Source: Oscillospiraceae bacterium
Lineage (GTDB): Bacteria > Bacillota_A > Clostridia > Oscillospirales > Oscillospiraceae
Length of the DNA stretch: 12,273 nucleotides
Direction: 5' to 3'
NCBI GenBank assembly: GCA_017537045.1
Contig: JAFYLN010000024.1
Span: forward strand, 1-12,273
Position 1 is the first letter of the stretch. Every line of letters begins with the position of its first letter. Shown one piece after another: positions 12,010 through 12,273 of this stretch. Below the pieces are notes generated by a model that saw only the letters and a program-made list of their open reading frames with translations, searched no databases and was not told the origin of the DNA. A program made the position numbers and the translations under genes.

Positions 12010-12273
12010 CCCCGGCACAGTCTGGCGTGTGAGCCGCCGGTGAAGCCGTAGCAGGGGATTTGTAAGCATTTCAGGAAATGGTAGGCCCGTAACCCCACCT
12101 CAACAGAAAGACCGCCGTTGCCCCCAGTGTGCCATAATTGGAGGGAACGATCTCCTTCGTCCGATGCCACATACAGCAGGTGTGAAGCAAGGGAGCGAGA
12201 CAGCGGGTTTTGACGAAGAGACCCAGACGCTCGTCTGGGGCAAGCAGAGCGTCTGGCTGACTGCCTGCCGCCC
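11978..12273. other. Gene-free end of window with an oriT-like structure
   Basis: After the RepA-like gene no convincing gene starts before the window ends. Apart from the two inverted repeats listed separately, the stretch is GC-rich and unremarkable. In related clostridial elements this position, between a RepA-like gene and mobilization genes, is where a transfer origin is expected. No mobC or relaxase start is visible. Confidence 0.45.
12223..12256. repeat. Nested inverted repeats, candidate oriT or competing hairpins
   Basis: CCAGACGCTC (12223-12232) pairs perfectly with GAGCGTCTGG (12247-12256), and its first seven bases can instead pair with CGTCTGG (12232-12238). One left arm thus has two mutually exclusive partners. 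Inverted repeats just before a relaxase nick site are a common oriT feature, and a pyrimidine-rich GACTGCCTGCCGCCC follows. The structure is seen; the oriT role is inferred from position after a RepA-like gene. Confidence 0.45.

Noticed and set aside
12164..12273. An open frame from ATG 12164 that runs off the window end
   Set aside because: The only GGAGG lies about 19 bases upstream, the visible 36 codons resemble no mobilization protein, and the frame crosses the inverted repeats at 12223-12256. It cannot be judged without more sequence.
1..12273. CRISPR array, rRNA or tRNA genes
   Set aside because: No regularly spaced repeat-spacer pattern and no cloverleaf or rRNA-like segment was seen on either strand. 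The short repeats present are too few and irregular.

Overview
The window looks like a chromosomal stretch of a Gram-positive gut clostridium carrying an accessory island. The first 560 bases are the end of a GC-rich lysyl-tRNA synthetase gene (one 60-base line counted at about 62% GC), with GCC/GGC/CTG-rich codons typical of Oscillospiraceae. Faecalibacterium or a close relative is my best guess, by inference only. The genes after it are much more AT-rich (one counted line in the DUF6414-like gene is about 33% GC), which marks imported DNA. The last gene is GC-rich again (about 65% in one counted line).

Layout: (1) 1-560, lysS 3' end. (2) 561-933, a gene-free junction with short repeats, a strong terminator hairpin and then a near-consensus extended -10 promoter overlapped by an inverted repeat. 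(3) 934-10279, seven collinear genes with overlapping or very close junctions: AbiEi-type antitoxin/repressor, AbiEii-type nucleotidyltransferase toxin, a TIR-domain protein with an unrecognised C-terminal half, type III restriction-modification Mod and Res, a DUF6414-like protein, and a single-ring Clp/HSP100-like AAA+ ATPase with an unrecognised N-terminal half. (4) 10285-10325, a hairpin between convergent genes. (5) A small clostridial protein gene on the minus strand. (6) A RepA-like AAA ATPase gene, followed by inverted repeats resembling a transfer origin; the window ends there.

How it may fit together: genes 1-7 read as one defence operon. AbiEi/AbiEii is a known abortive-infection and type IV toxin-antitoxin pair. 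Mod methylates self DNA, and Mod with Res cleaves unmodified DNA. TIR domains with this catalytic layout usually consume NAD+ or convert it to signals. The DUF6414-like/AAA+ pair has no role I can name. Start and stop codons overlap at abiEi/abiEii (1 base), TIR/mod (8 bases) and mod/res (7 bases). The other gaps are 10 bases (abiEii/TIR), roughly 11-30 bases (res/DUF6414, start uncertain) and 2 bases (DUF6414/AAA+). The only strong promoter I see in front of them is at 840-868. The RepA-like gene and the oriT-like end suggest that the island rides on a mobilizable element. No integrase, relaxase or right-hand boundary is in view, so the element type remains inferred.

The most novel candidates are the TIR gene translationally coupled to a type III mod gene, and the DUF6414-like/Clp-like pair.
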